64,000 nucleotides of DNA from Aquipuribacter sp051216895. GTDB lineage: Bacteria > Actinomycetota > Actinomycetes > Actinomycetales > JBBAYJ01. Below, piece by piece: positions 9,613 to 17,364 of the stretch. The DNA lies in NCBI RefSeq assembly GCF_051216895.1, contig NZ_JBPKAO010000009.1, forward strand, positions 62,001 through 126,000, given 5' to 3'. Below the pieces are notes generated by a model. It saw only the letters and a program-made list of their open reading frames with translations, was not told where the DNA came from and did no database searches. The translations under genes were made by a program, and so were the position numbers. Numbering within the stretch: position 1 is the stretch's first letter; each line of letters begins with the position of its first letter.

Positions 9613-10600
9613 GGGGTTCGGGGAGCGGCCGCGAGGGGTGGGCGGGGTCGCGTTCCGTCCGGTCGTCCGGGTGCGCCTCGCGCGCCCGGGGCAGCCGGAC
9701 GTCGGCGGCGACGTGGCGACCTCTCCCGGAGACGTCGGACACGTCGGACGCCGCGAGCAGGCCGGCGGGCAGCACGAGGACGGGGCAGCGTGCGCCGGCG
9801 ACCACGACGGGGACGGTCCCGGCGCCCTCGCCGTCGAGCATGCGTCGCAGCCCGCCGCCGAGGAGGATCCGTGAGGCGTCCTCGGCCGCCTGGAGCACCA
9901 GCCGCGCCGGGTCGCCGTAGCCGGTCACCGTCTCCACGGCGAGCCGGCTGCCCAGCCGTGCCCCCACCGGGGGCAGGCGTCGGGTGAGGTCGCGCAGCGC
10001 GGCGACGGCGCCGCGGGGGTCGTCGGCGGCGCGGACGCACCGCAGACCGCAGCCGTGCCGGCGGGCGGTCTCCGTCGCGGTCCTCAGCAGCTCGTCGTCC
10101 GCCCCCGGCGGGAGCCCGACGACCACCGGTCCGCGACGGGACCCGGTCCCTGCGGTGGTGTGGCGCGGGACCAGCAGCGTCGGGACCTCGCCGGCGCGCA
10201 CCAGGGCGGCCAGCGGGTCCGCACGGCGGCGGTCACCGGAGAACGAGCTGCGCGGCTCCAGCACGAGCAGCGAGGTGCCCGACAGCACCGCCCCCACCGA
10301 CTCGGCCCGGGACCCGTCCAGCACGGTCGCGGACACCTCCAGCCGGGGCCAGCGGGCGACCAGGGCCCGACGGGCCGCGCCGACCTGCATGCTGCAGCGC
10401 CGCAGCGACAGCTCCCGGAGCCGGCCGTCGTCCCCGCGCATGTCGCTGCGCCGGCGGCCGCGGGCGCCGCGGGGCAGACCGCGGAAGACGCCCAGGACCG
10501 CCAGCTCGGCGTCGGCGGCGAGCGCTTCCTGGGCGGCGACGTCGAGGACCAGGCGGCCCTGCTGGTCACCGACGTGGACGACCACGACCTTGCCGGTCAC
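9587..10600 (-). CDS. Tandem universal stress protein
   Basis: A 337-residue protein with two UspA-like segments: residues 1-150 start VTGKVVVVHVGDQQGR, and a second unit follows from about 155 (GPVVVGLPPGADDELLRTA) to 300. The second unit ends with ILLGGGLRRML and VPVVVAGARCPVLVLP, like the nucleotide-binding G-x(9)-G-[ST] region of Usp proteins. The GTG start at 10600 has AGGGGGG upstream. An extended charged tail after residue 300 overlaps the helicase stop by 26 nt on the opposite strand. In actinomycetes such proteins often respond to hypoxia or stasis; a large palindrome lies in the divergent upstream region. Confidence 0.75.
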   Translation of the reverse strand: MTGKVVVVHVGDQQGRLVLDVAAQEALAADAELAVLGVFRGLPRGARGRRRSDMRGDDGRLRELSLRRCSMQVGAARRALVARWPRLEVSATVLDGSRAESVGAVLSGTSLLVLEPRSSFSGDRRRADPLAALVRAGEVPTLLVPRHTTAGTGSRRGPVVVGLPPGADDELLRTATETARRHGCGLRCVRAADDPRGAVAALRDLTRRLPPVGARLGSRLAVETVTGYGDPARLVLQAAEDASRILLGGGLRRMLDGEGAGTVPVVVAGARCPVLVLPAGLLAASDVSDVSGRGRHVAADVRLPRAREAHPDDRTERDPAHPSRPLPEPLSGPAGRR

Positions 10601-10727
10601 CGGGCACCCCCCTGGTCGGTCGTGCCGGCGCGCGGCAGCAGGGGCAGGGGGGCAGGTCGGGTCATCGGGGCCTCCGGGGTGGCCCTCGGACGGGACCACT
10701 CCCAGGGTCCGGCAGACCTGCCCGGAC

Positions 10728-10752
10728 CACGTCACCCGCCGAGGGTGACGTG
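10728..10752. promoter_or_regulatory. 25-bp perfect palindrome in divergent promoter region
   Basis: CACGTCACCC and GGGTGACGTG are perfect 10-bp inverted arms around GCCGA. The site lies between the divergent universal-stress and DoxX-like genes and just before a possible -10 (TAGGGT at 10765-10770). This fits an operator for a dimeric regulator controlling one or both genes. The regulator is unknown. Confidence 0.55.
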
Positions 10753-10804
10753 AGGGGGCCGACCTAGGGTGAGCCGACCGGTCCGTCGACCCCAGGAGCC
10801 CGAG

Positions 10805-11311
10805 ATGCCCACCCCGCACCCCGCTCCGGCCGGACCAGGCGAGGGTGGCGCGGGTCGGTCCGGGGCCGCCCGCACGGTCGGGCGGCTCGCGCTCGGGGCG
10901 GCCCTCCTGCTCGCGGGGGTGAGCCACCTGACGGGTGCCCGTGAGGAGTTCCAGGCCCAGGTCCCGCCGTGGCTGCCGGTGGACCCGGACGTCGTGGTGC
11001 TGGTCTCCGGCGTCGTCGAGATCGCCCTCGGGGTCTCGCTGGTCCTGGTGGGGCGTCGACGCCGGGCTCTGCTGGGCTGGGTCGTGGCGGGCTTCTTCGT
11101 GGTCGTCCTCCCCGGCAACGTGTCCCAGCTCGTCACCCGGACCGACGCGTTCGGCCTGGACTCCGACGCCGCCCGGGCCGTGCGGCTGCTGTTCCAACCC
11201 GGGCTGGTCGCCTGGGCGCTGTGGTCGACCGGTGCCTGGCAGCAGTGGCGGCAGCCGCGGTCGAGGGGCGACATCGGTCATCCCGGACAACTCGGGCGGC
11301 GCAGCCCGTAG
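10805..11311 (+). CDS. DoxX-like small membrane protein
   Basis: A 168-residue protein with four predicted membrane helices beginning near residue 29 (VGRLALGAALLLAGVSHLTG). The GVSHLTG turn and the four-helix layout match the DoxX/DoxD-like family, which is often tied to redox or thiol stress, although the biochemical role is not settled. The ATG at 10805 follows a proline-rich 25-residue N-terminus. It is divergent from the universal stress gene across a shared palindrome, so the two may be co-controlled. The family assignment rests on topology and one motif and is moderate. Confidence 0.65.
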   Translation: MPTPHPAPAGPGEGGAGRSGAARTVGRLALGAALLLAGVSHLTGAREEFQAQVPPWLPVDPDVVVLVSGVVEIALGVSLVLVGRRRRALLGWVVAGFFVVVLPGNVSQLVTRTDAFGLDSDAARAVRLLFQPGLVAWALWSTGAWQQWRQPRSRGDIGHPGQLGRRSP

Positions 11312-11336
11312 TCGTCGGACCCTGGTCATCTTTTGC

Positions 11337-11365
11337 TTGACCCTTGGCAAAAGGGGTCCTAGGTT
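11337..11365 (+). promoter_or_regulatory. Sigma-70-like promoter
   Basis: TTGACC at 11337-11342 and TAGGTT at 11360-11365 are spaced by 17 nt in an unusually AT-rich patch. Transcription would start near 11372, giving a leader of about 340 nt before the ATG at 11713. Confidence 0.6.
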
Positions 11366-11386
11366 CAGCGTCATGGTCAGAGTTGT

Positions 11387-11418
11387 CCGTGGTGAGGCGC
11401 GTTGTCGGCTCACCACGG
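11387..11418 (+). repeat. Inverted repeat in 5' leader
   Basis: CCGTGGTGAG and CTCACCACGG are perfect 10-bp arms with a 12-nt loop, about 15 nt after the predicted transcription start. The position suits an RNA hairpin or a repressor site. Confidence 0.5.
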
Positions 11419-11625
11419 AGCAGCTTCCGGCCGTCACCTCCCGGTCGGTCACGACCGGCGCCCCGCGGCGCAGACGCCGCCGGGACGCCCGTCGACGCCG
11501 CCCCCTCGCGTCGGTCCCACCGGGCTCCTGCCGCCGGTCGACCGACGTCGCCTCCTGGTCCCGACCGCCCCACCGCACCTGAGCCCAGGAGGGCACGCAC
11601 CACGGACCACCAGCTCGGAGAAGAA

Positions 11626-11673
11626 CCCCGTCACCGAGGGGCCTGCCGTTGGCGCGGCAGGTCGATGACGGGG
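11626..11673 (+). promoter_or_regulatory. Two-tier hairpin in 5' leader
   Basis: An outer stem (CCCCGTCA, 11626-11633, with TGACGGGG, 11666-11673) encloses an inner stem (CCTGCCG, 11642-11648, with CGGCAGG, 11655-11661). It ends 39 nt before the start codon. There is no following T-run, so an RNA regulatory element or stabilising structure is likelier than a simple terminator. Confidence 0.5.
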
Positions 11674-11712
11674 CCCCCAGGCACCACGCCCTGACGAGAG
11701 GTAGTACCACCC

Positions 11713-14700
11713 ATGAACGCTAGACGCAGGAAGCTCGCCCTGCTCGGACTGGCGGCGACGCTCGTCGTCGCCGGTCCGTTGCCGGGCGCAGCCGCCCAGG
11801 ACGACACGTCCCAGGTGAGCGCGGAGGACGCGCTCGACTGGGACAACTACGAGAAGGTCACCCTCACCAAGGAGGTCGGCGAGCCCATCGACATGGCCGT
11901 GATGCCCGACCTCACGGTCCTGCACACGGCCCGCAACGGCGCGATCCGTCACACCGACCCGGCCACGGGCGTCACGAAGGTCGTCAACACGCTCGACGTG
12001 TACGCCAACTCCGAGGACGGCATGCAGACCGTCACGCTCGACCCGGAGTTCGAGACCAACCAGTGGGTCTACCTCTTCTACGCCCCCCGGGTGATGGACG
12101 CGCCCTACCCGCAGACCACCCCCACGGGCTCGGCCCCCAACATGCTCCCCGCGGGCGAGGACGACTCCTACTGGGACCGCTGGAAGGGCTACAACCAGCT
12201 CACCCGCGTCAAGTGGGACGCCGAGGCGGGCAACCTCGACATGTCGACCGAGCAGGTCATCATCAAGGTCGAGGTCCAGCGCGGGCAGTGCTGCCACGTC
12301 GCCGGTGACGTGGCCTTCGACGCCGACGGCCTGCTCTACCTGTCCACGGGTGACAACACCCCGGCCGGCGCGCCCGGCGCCAACGGGTACGCGCCCAACA
12401 ACGACGCCCCCCGGATGAACCCCGGCTTCGACGCGCGTCGCGGGCCGGGCAACACCAACGACCTGCGCGGCAAGATCCTGCGCATCGACGTCCAGGAGGA
12501 CGGGTCGTACACGGTCCCCGAGGGCAACCTCTTCGAGCCCGGGACCGACCTGACCCGGCCCGAGATCTTCGCGATGGGCCTGCGCAACGCGTTCCGGATG
12601 GACGTGGACAAGGAGACGGGCGCGGTCGTGTGGGGCGAGTACGGCCCCGACGCGGGTACGGCGAACGCCCAGCGCGGCCCCATGGGCTACGTCGAGTGGC
12701 AGAGCACCACGGAGCCGCTCAACGGTGGCTGGCCGTTCTGCCACGGCCCCAACGCCAACTACAACGAGTGGGACTTCGAGACCGCCACGCCCGGGGAGTT
12801 CTTCGACTGCGACGCCGGTGCGGAGAACAACTCCCGCTGGAACACCGGTCTGACCGTGCTGCCGCCGGCCACGGCTCCCCAGCTCTGGTACGGCGACAAC
12901 ACGAACGACCAGCCCTGGCCCGAGCTCACGGACTTCGGCCCCGGCGGCCAGGGCCCGATGGGTGGCCCGGTCTACCGCTTCGACGACACCGTCACGTCGG
13001 CCGGGCAGTTCCCGGAGCACTGGGACGGCACGGCGTTCCTCTACGAGTTCAGCCAGGACTACATCGCCGCGCTGACCATCCCGGACTTCGACGGCCCGGT
13101 CACGGACATCACGCACTTCCTGCCCAACGCGGAGCTGCGCAGCAACGTGCAGCCGATCACCGACAGCCCGATCGACATCGAGTTCGGGCCCGACGGGTCG
13201 ATGTACATCCTCGACTACGGCAACGGCTTCTTCCGGCAGAACCCCGAGGCCGGTCTGTACCGGGTCGACTGGGCGCCGGGCAACAAGTCGCCCAACGCCG
13301 TCATCGCGGCCGACCCCATCAGCTCCTCCGAGGCGCCGCTGACCGTCACCTTCGACGGCGCGGGGTCCACGGACCCCGAGGGCCAGGCCCTGACCTACGA
13401 GTGGGACTTCGACGGTGACGGGGTGTACGACGCCACGGGGGTCTCGGCCACCCACACGTTCACCGAGCTGGGCCAGTACCAGGTCCGGCTCCGCGTCACC
13501 GACCCCGAGGGCAAGATCGGGATCACCGCCTTCGCCATCACGGTGGGCAACGTCGCGCCCACCCTCACCGTGGACTACCCGGCCGACGGCTCGTTCTTCG
13601 CCTGGGGCGACCGGATCCCCTACAAGTTCTCGGTCTCCGACCCCGAGGACGGCGACACCCCGGTCTGCTCGCGGCTGCGCTGGACCCTGGGTCTGGGTCA
13701 CGCCGACCACGCTCACCCCGAGGTCCTCGGCTCCGGCTGCCAGGGCGCCTGGAACACCTCGCCCGACGCCCCCGAGCACGGCGAGACCGAGAAGCTGTTC
13801 TCGGTGATCGTCGCCAGCTACACCGACGCCGGCAACGGCGACATCCCGCCCGCCCGTGGGGAGGTGTCGCTCATCCTCAAGCCGTTCACGCAGGAGGCCG
13901 AGCACGCCGACATCCAGTCCGGTGTCGAGGTCGTCGCCGACGAGACCGCCGGCGCGCTGTCGAAGATCACCGGCTTCGACGCGGGTGACCACATCGGCTA
14001 CGAGCCGGTGAACTTCTTCGGCATCGACGCGGTCGAGGTCCGGGCCAGCGGCGAGGGCGAGCTCGCCTTCCGCTGGGACGCCCTGGACGCCGAGCCGTTC
14101 GCCACCTTCGACGTGGACTCCGAGTCGTGGGCCACGGTCGGTGGCGACGTCACCGCGTTCCCCGAGGGCACCGGCACGATCTACGTCACCAGCACCGGTG
14201 GCGTCGACGTCGACACCTTCGAGTTCATCGGCGACGGCGCCGCGGACGTCACGGCGCCCACGGTCAGCCTGACCACCACGCCCGCGGCGCCGCAGGGCGC
14301 CAACGGCTGGTTCACCACCAAGCCGGTCGCGGTGCGTCTGGCCGCGACGGACGACGGGGCCCTGGCCCGCGTCGAGTACTCCGTCAACAACGGCACGACG
14401 TGGACCAACGTCCGCGCCAACAACGGCAACATCAACCCGTTCAACATCACGGCCGAGGGCGTCACCACGGTCCTGTACCGGGCGATCGACACCGCCGGGA
14501 ACATCTCCGAGGTCGGCAGCACGACGATCTCGATCGACACGGTCGACCCGGTCCTCACCGTCTCCGGTGTGACCGCGGGTCAGACCTACGGCAGCTCGGA
14601 CAGCATCACGCTGGACGTCGAGGCCACGGACGCCACGTCCGGGATCGCCTCGGTCGTGACCCGGGTCGACGGCGACGTCGTCGACGGCGACACCATCGAC

Positions 14701-15831
14701 CTGTGGGACCTGTCCCTGGGGCGTCACCAGGTCGTCGTCACCGCCACCGACGAGGCCGGCCGCAGCGAGACCTTCGCCGCGACCATCCTCGTCGAGACGT
14801 CGTACGCCGACGTCGCGGCCAACCTGGCGCGGCTCGCCGCCTCCGGTGAGGTGTCGAAGCGGGACCTAGCCCAGCTGAGGGCCTTCCTCGGCCAGGCCGA
14901 GCGTCACGAGGCCGCCGGCCGCGACACCCGCGCGGTGGAGCAGCTGGAGCGCTTCCTCGACCGGACGGACCACGAGCTGCTCGTCCGCGACGTCTCCGAG
15001 CTGGTCCGCACCCTCGAGTGCGAGTCGCGCTGCCTGTCGCCCGACCAGATCTCGATCCAGATGTTCAGCTACAACAGCTGGGTCCGTGAGGTCGGCATCG
15101 AGACGGTCCTCGGTGAGCTCGAGGACATCGGGTTCCAGAACGTGGAGCCCTTCGGCGGGACCTACGGCGGTCGTGACGCGCAGACCTGGTCCGCGCTGCT
15201 CGACTCCTACGGCCTGCAGCAGCCCAGCTCGCACGGCAACGTGTCGCCGACCGGGTTCGCGGCGAACCTGGCCTTCGCCAAGGAGGTGGGCCAGCAGTAC
15301 GTCGGCTCGGGCGGGTTCCCGCCGCCCAGCATCGCTCGCGACGGGAGCAGCACCTACGCCGACGTCGTCGCGACGGCGCAGGCCATGAACACCCTCGGTG
15401 AGCAGTCCGTGGCCAACGGCACCGGCAAGATCTTCGGCCACAACCACGAGTGGGAGTTCACCACCCAGGTCACGAACCCGGAGACGGGCGAGACGACCTC
15501 GGCGTGGGAGGCGCTCGTGCCGCTCACGGACCCCGAGCTCGTCACGTTCCAGCTGGACATCCTCTGGGCCGAGGACGCGGGGGTCGACACGGCGGAGCTG
15601 ATCGAGACCTACTCCGACCGCATCGAGCTGCTGCACATCAAGGACGGCACGCTCAACGGGGACGCTCGCGCGACCCCGACCGACGTCGGGGAGGGCGAGA
15701 TCGACTGGGCGCCCATCCTCGCCGCGGCCGAGGGTCACGTGTCCTACTACGTCATCGAGCGGGACGGGGCTCCCGCGAGCCCCGAGTTCGCCCGGGACAG
15801 CTTCGAGTTCCTCACCAGCCTCTCGTTCTGA
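11713..15831 (+). CDS. Secreted fusion: PQQ-type sugar dehydrogenase, PKD, CBM, FIMAH-like and TIM-barrel domains
   Basis: A 1372-residue exported protein. Residues 1-28 are a signal peptide ending GAAAQDD. Residues 36-525 resemble the glucose/sorbosone dehydrogenase beta-propeller (GQCCHVAGDVAFDADG, DLRGKILRIDV, IEFGPDGSMYILDYGNG). A PKD domain follows (527-615, GSTDPEGQALTYEWDFDGDG), then a spacer, a CBM6-like module (725-845, EAEHADI start), Ig/OmpL47-like repeats (846-1030), a short FIMAH-like helical segment (1033-1095), and finally a xylose-isomerase-like TIM barrel (1109-1372, GFQNVEPFGG, FGHNHEWEF, LHIKDG). It probably oxidises or isomerises a sugar released from polysaccharide outside the cell. 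Joining a dehydrogenase and an isomerase-like barrel in one secreted chain is unusual. It has its own promoter and a terminator-like hairpin. Confidence 0.85.
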   Translation: MNARRRKLALLGLAATLVVAGPLPGAAAQDDTSQVSAEDALDWDNYEKVTLTKEVGEPIDMAVMPDLTVLHTARNGAIRHTDPATGVTKVVNTLDVYANSEDGMQTVTLDPEFETNQWVYLFYAPRVMDAPYPQTTPTGSAPNMLPAGEDDSYWDRWKGYNQLTRVKWDAEAGNLDMSTEQVIIKVEVQRGQCCHVAGDVAFDADGLLYLSTGDNTPAGAPGANGYAPNNDAPRMNPGFDARRGPGNTNDLRGKILRIDVQEDGSYTVPEGNLFEPGTDLTRPEIFAMGLRNAFRMDVDKETGAVVWGEYGPDAGTANAQRGPMGYVEWQSTTEPLNGGWPFCHGPNANYNEWDFETATPGEFFDCDAGAENNSRWNTGLTVLPPATAPQLWYGDNTNDQPWPELTDFGPGGQGPMGGPVYRFDDTVTSAGQFPEHWDGTAFLYEFSQDYIAALTIPDFDGPVTDITHFLPNAELRSNVQPITDSPIDIEFGPDGSMYILDYGNGFFRQNPEAGLYRVDWAPGNKSPNAVIAADPISSSEAPLTVTFDGAGSTDPEGQALTYEWDFDGDGVYDATGVSATHTFTELGQYQVRLRVTDPEGKIGITAFAITVGNVAPTLTVDYPADGSFFAWGDRIPYKFSVSDPEDGDTPVCSRLRWTLGLGHADHAHPEVLGSGCQGAWNTSPDAPEHGETEKLFSVIVASYTDAGNGDIPPARGEVSLILKPFTQEAEHADIQSGVEVVADETAGALSKITGFDAGDHIGYEPVNFFGIDAVEVRASGEGELAFRWDALDAEPFATFDVDSESWATVGGDVTAFPEGTGTIYVTSTGGVDVDTFEFIGDGAADVTAPTVSLTTTPAAPQGANGWFTTKPVAVRLAATDDGALARVEYSVNNGTTWTNVRANNGNINPFNITAEGVTTVLYRAIDTAGNISEVGSTTISIDTVDPVLTVSGVTAGQTYGSSDSITLDVEATDATSGIASVVTRVDGDVVDGDTIDLWDLSLGRHQVVVTATDEAGRSETFAATILVETSYADVAANLARLAASGEVSKRDLAQLRAFLGQAERHEAAGRDTRAVEQLERFLDRTDHELLVRDVSELVRTLECESRCLSPDQISIQMFSYNSWVREVGIETVLGELEDIGFQNVEPFGGTYGGRDAQTWSALLDSYGLQQPSSHGNVSPTGFAANLAFAKEVGQQYVGSGGFPPPSIARDGSSTYADVVATAQAMNTLGEQSVANGTGKIFGHNHEWEFTTQVTNPETGETTSAWEALVPLTDPELVTFQLDILWAEDAGVDTAELIETYSDRIELLHIKDGTLNGDARATPTDVGEGEIDWAPILAAAEGHVSYYVIERDGAPASPEFARDSFEFLTSLSF

Positions 15832-15859
15832 GCAGCTGATCCACCCCGCCGAGGCGGGT

Positions 15860-15899
15860 ACGACCGGGTCGTCGGCATCCCTGCCGGCGGCCCGGTCGT
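15860..15899 (+). terminator. Rho-independent-like terminator hairpin
   Basis: ACGACCGGG (15860-15868) pairs with CCCGGTCGT (15891-15899), 29 nt after the stop of the secreted fusion gene. The T-run is weak, as is common in GC-rich actinomycetes. Confidence 0.6.
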
Positions 15900-15987
15900 C
15901 CGTTCGCGGGGCGCTCCGGAGGTCGACGAGGGTCCCGCCCCCCGGGGGGTGGTCCGTCGGCGTCGCCGCGATGCCTTACCGTTGGAC

Positions 15988-16086
15988 CACCATCCAGAGC
16001 GGCCGAGAGACCTGGCTCGTCGACGCCGCAGCAACCGCGACCCCCGTGAGGGGAGTCGAAGGTGCTTCCGCCAGGACCGATGGAGG
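15988..16086 (+). promoter_or_regulatory. SAM-I (S-box) riboswitch
   Basis: The run ATCCAGAGCGGCCGAGAGAC followed by CTGGC, GACGCCGCAGCAACC and, after a variable stem, GGTGCTTCCGCCAGGACCGAT matches the conserved core of the SAM-I riboswitch. The terminal P1 arms are CCATC (15990-15994) and GATGG (16079-16083). It precedes metNIQ, the expected target, and should reduce expression when S-adenosylmethionine is high. The element ends almost at the Shine-Dalgarno of the leader peptide at 16092, so ligand binding could hide or expose that site. Confidence 0.92.
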
Positions 16087-16091
16087 AATCC

Positions 16092-16202
16092 GTGGAACCG
16101 CACCGCTCGCACCACCGGACCTGCGCCTGCTCGGGCGAGGTCCTGACGCGCCGCCTGGTCGTCGACCTGTGCCGCGCCACCACCACCCGCTGCCGGGACT
16201 GA
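16092..16202 (+). CDS. Cysteine-containing leader peptide upstream of metNIQ
   Basis: A 36-residue open frame starting at GTG with GGAGGAA four bases upstream. It contains CAC near residue 11 and ends LTRRLVVDLCRATTTRCRD, with four cysteines in all. The LTRR-x-VVDL-x-RA-x(5)-CR core is shared with a second leader at 21921-22001 and resembles short actinobacterial leader peptides found before sulfur-metabolism genes. It sits directly after the SAM riboswitch and about 190 nt before metN, followed by hairpins. Ribosome stalling at cysteine codons is the inferred mechanism; a structural role for the product is unlikely. Confidence 0.7.
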   Translation: MEPHRSHHRTCACSGEVLTRRLVVDLCRATTTRCRD

Positions 16203-16205
16203 CCC

Positions 16206-16226
16206 GACGGGCGTGACCCGCCCGTC
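16206..16226 (+). terminator. Hairpin after the leader peptide (possible attenuator)
   Basis: GACGGGCG (16206-16213) and CGCCCGTC (16219-16226) form an 8-bp stem with a 5-nt loop, 4 nt beyond the leader stop. A second small stem (ACCGGG/CCCGGT) lies about 20 nt further on. The position suits an attenuation structure governed by translation of the leader. Confidence 0.45.
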
Positions 16227-16389
16227 CCGGTCGCAGCGACGACACCGGGCTCCCGGTAGCGCCCGCAGCGACGCACCACCCCACCCACCCCGCCACCGTC
16301 GGCGCGCCCGGGTCACCCCCGGGACGTGCTCCACGGTCGCGCTCGTCCGCGCCCCCGCCCACCCCGCGAGGACGTCACCGGAGGTCCAC

Positions 16390-17364
16390 ATGATCGTCTG
16401 CCGCGCCCTGCGCAAGGAGTTCCCGACCCGTCAGGGCACCGTCGTCGCGCTCGACGACGTCGACATCACGTTCGCCCGGGGCAGCGTCACGGGCGTGGTC
16501 GGGCCGAGCGGGTCCGGCAAGAGCACGCTCGTGCGCTGCCTCACCGCGCTGGAGCGGCCGACCTCGGGATCGGTCGTGGTCGACGGCGAGGACCTGTCCG
16601 CCCTCGACGACCGCCGTCTGCGCGAGGCGCGTCGTCGGGTCGGCATGGTGTTCCAGCACGCGAACCTGCTGGCCAACCGCACCGCCGCGGACAACGTGGC
16701 GCTGCCGCTGGAGGTGGCGGGGGTGCCGCGGGCCCGTCGCCGGGAGCGCTCGCGGGAGCTGCTGGGCCTGGTCGGGCTGGCCGGCCGCGAGGACGCCTAC
16801 CCTGCCCAGCTGTCCGGCGGGCAGAAGCAGCGCGTCGGGATCGCCCGCGCGCTGGCCAACGACCCGTCCGTCCTGCTGTGCGACGAGCCGACGTCGGCGC
16901 TGGACCCGACGACCACCCGTGAGGTGCTGGGCGTCATCACCGACGTCGGGCAGCGGCTCGGGCTGACCGTCGTGGTCGTCACCCACGAGATGTCCGTGCT
17001 GCGGGAGGTCTGCGACTCCGTGGTGGTGCTCGCCGACGGCCGCGTGGTCGAGCAGGGCCGTCTGGACGAGCTGGTGCGCCTGGAGGGCTCGTCGCTGGCC
17101 GCGGAGCTCGTCCCCCTGCCCACGCCGGGGACGGGCAGCGGGCCCTGGGTCGACGTCGTCACCGTGGGCGAGCAGGCCGCCGCCACCGTGGTCTCCCGGT
17201 TGTCACGACGTCTCGAGGCCGACCTCGCCCTGGTGGCCGGCGGTGCGCAGACCATCGGGGGTACGCACCTGTCCCGGGTCCGGCTCGCCCCCGGGACGCT
17301 GGACGCCCACGACATCGTCACGGCCGCGCGCGAGCTCGGCTCCCGGGCAGAGGTCGTCGCGTGA
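16390..17364 (+). CDS. metN: Methionine ABC transporter ATP-binding protein MetN
   Basis: A 324-residue ATPase of the methionine importer. Walker A is GPSGSGKST (about residue 39), the ABC signature is LSGGQKQRVGIARALA, Walker B is VLLCDEPTSALDP, and the switch histidine is in VVVTHEM. Residues 250-320 form the C-terminal NIL/ACT-like domain that binds methionine and inhibits transport in the family. The ATG at 16390 follows CGGAGGT; the frame extends upstream to a GTG at 16213, but that stretch is leader RNA. The stop overlaps metI by 4 nt. Regulation is through the SAM riboswitch and probably the leader peptide. Confidence 0.95.
   Translation: MIVCRALRKEFPTRQGTVVALDDVDITFARGSVTGVVGPSGSGKSTLVRCLTALERPTSGSVVVDGEDLSALDDRRLREARRRVGMVFQHANLLANRTAADNVALPLEVAGVPRARRRERSRELLGLVGLAGREDAYPAQLSGGQKQRVGIARALANDPSVLLCDEPTSALDPTTTREVLGVITDVGQRLGLTVVVVTHEMSVLREVCDSVVVLADGRVVEQGRLDELVRLEGSSLAAELVPLPTPGTGSGPWVDVVTVGEQAAATVVSRLSRRLEADLALVAGGAQTIGGTHLSRVRLAPGTLDAHDIVTAARELGSRAEVVA

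Larger units (their letters stand above)
11312..11712 (+). other. 401-bp intergenic leader of the secreted sugar-dehydrogenase gene
   Basis: This gap holds a near-consensus promoter (11337-11365) and then about 345 nt of untranslated leader with at least two strong inverted repeats (11387-11418 and 11626-11673). A short open frame begins at ATG 11373 and runs to 11582 (MVRVVRGEARCRLTTEQ...), but it is arginine-rich and has no recognised family. The leader matched none of the riboswitch consensus sequences I could recall. Confidence 0.5.

Noticed and set aside
11626..11673. Terminator reading of the nested hairpin
   Set aside because: It sits between promoter and start codon and has no T-run, so I list it as a leader structure.
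11449..14727. 1092-codon frame antisense to the secreted fusion gene
   Set aside because: Composition is DNA-strand shadow (valine/glycine/arginine runs) and the sense strand has clear domains and a signal peptide.
16213..16389. Upstream GTG extension of metN
   Set aside because: This stretch is leader RNA after the leader peptide, has no motif and would add about 59 residues to a protein of normal length from ATG 16390.
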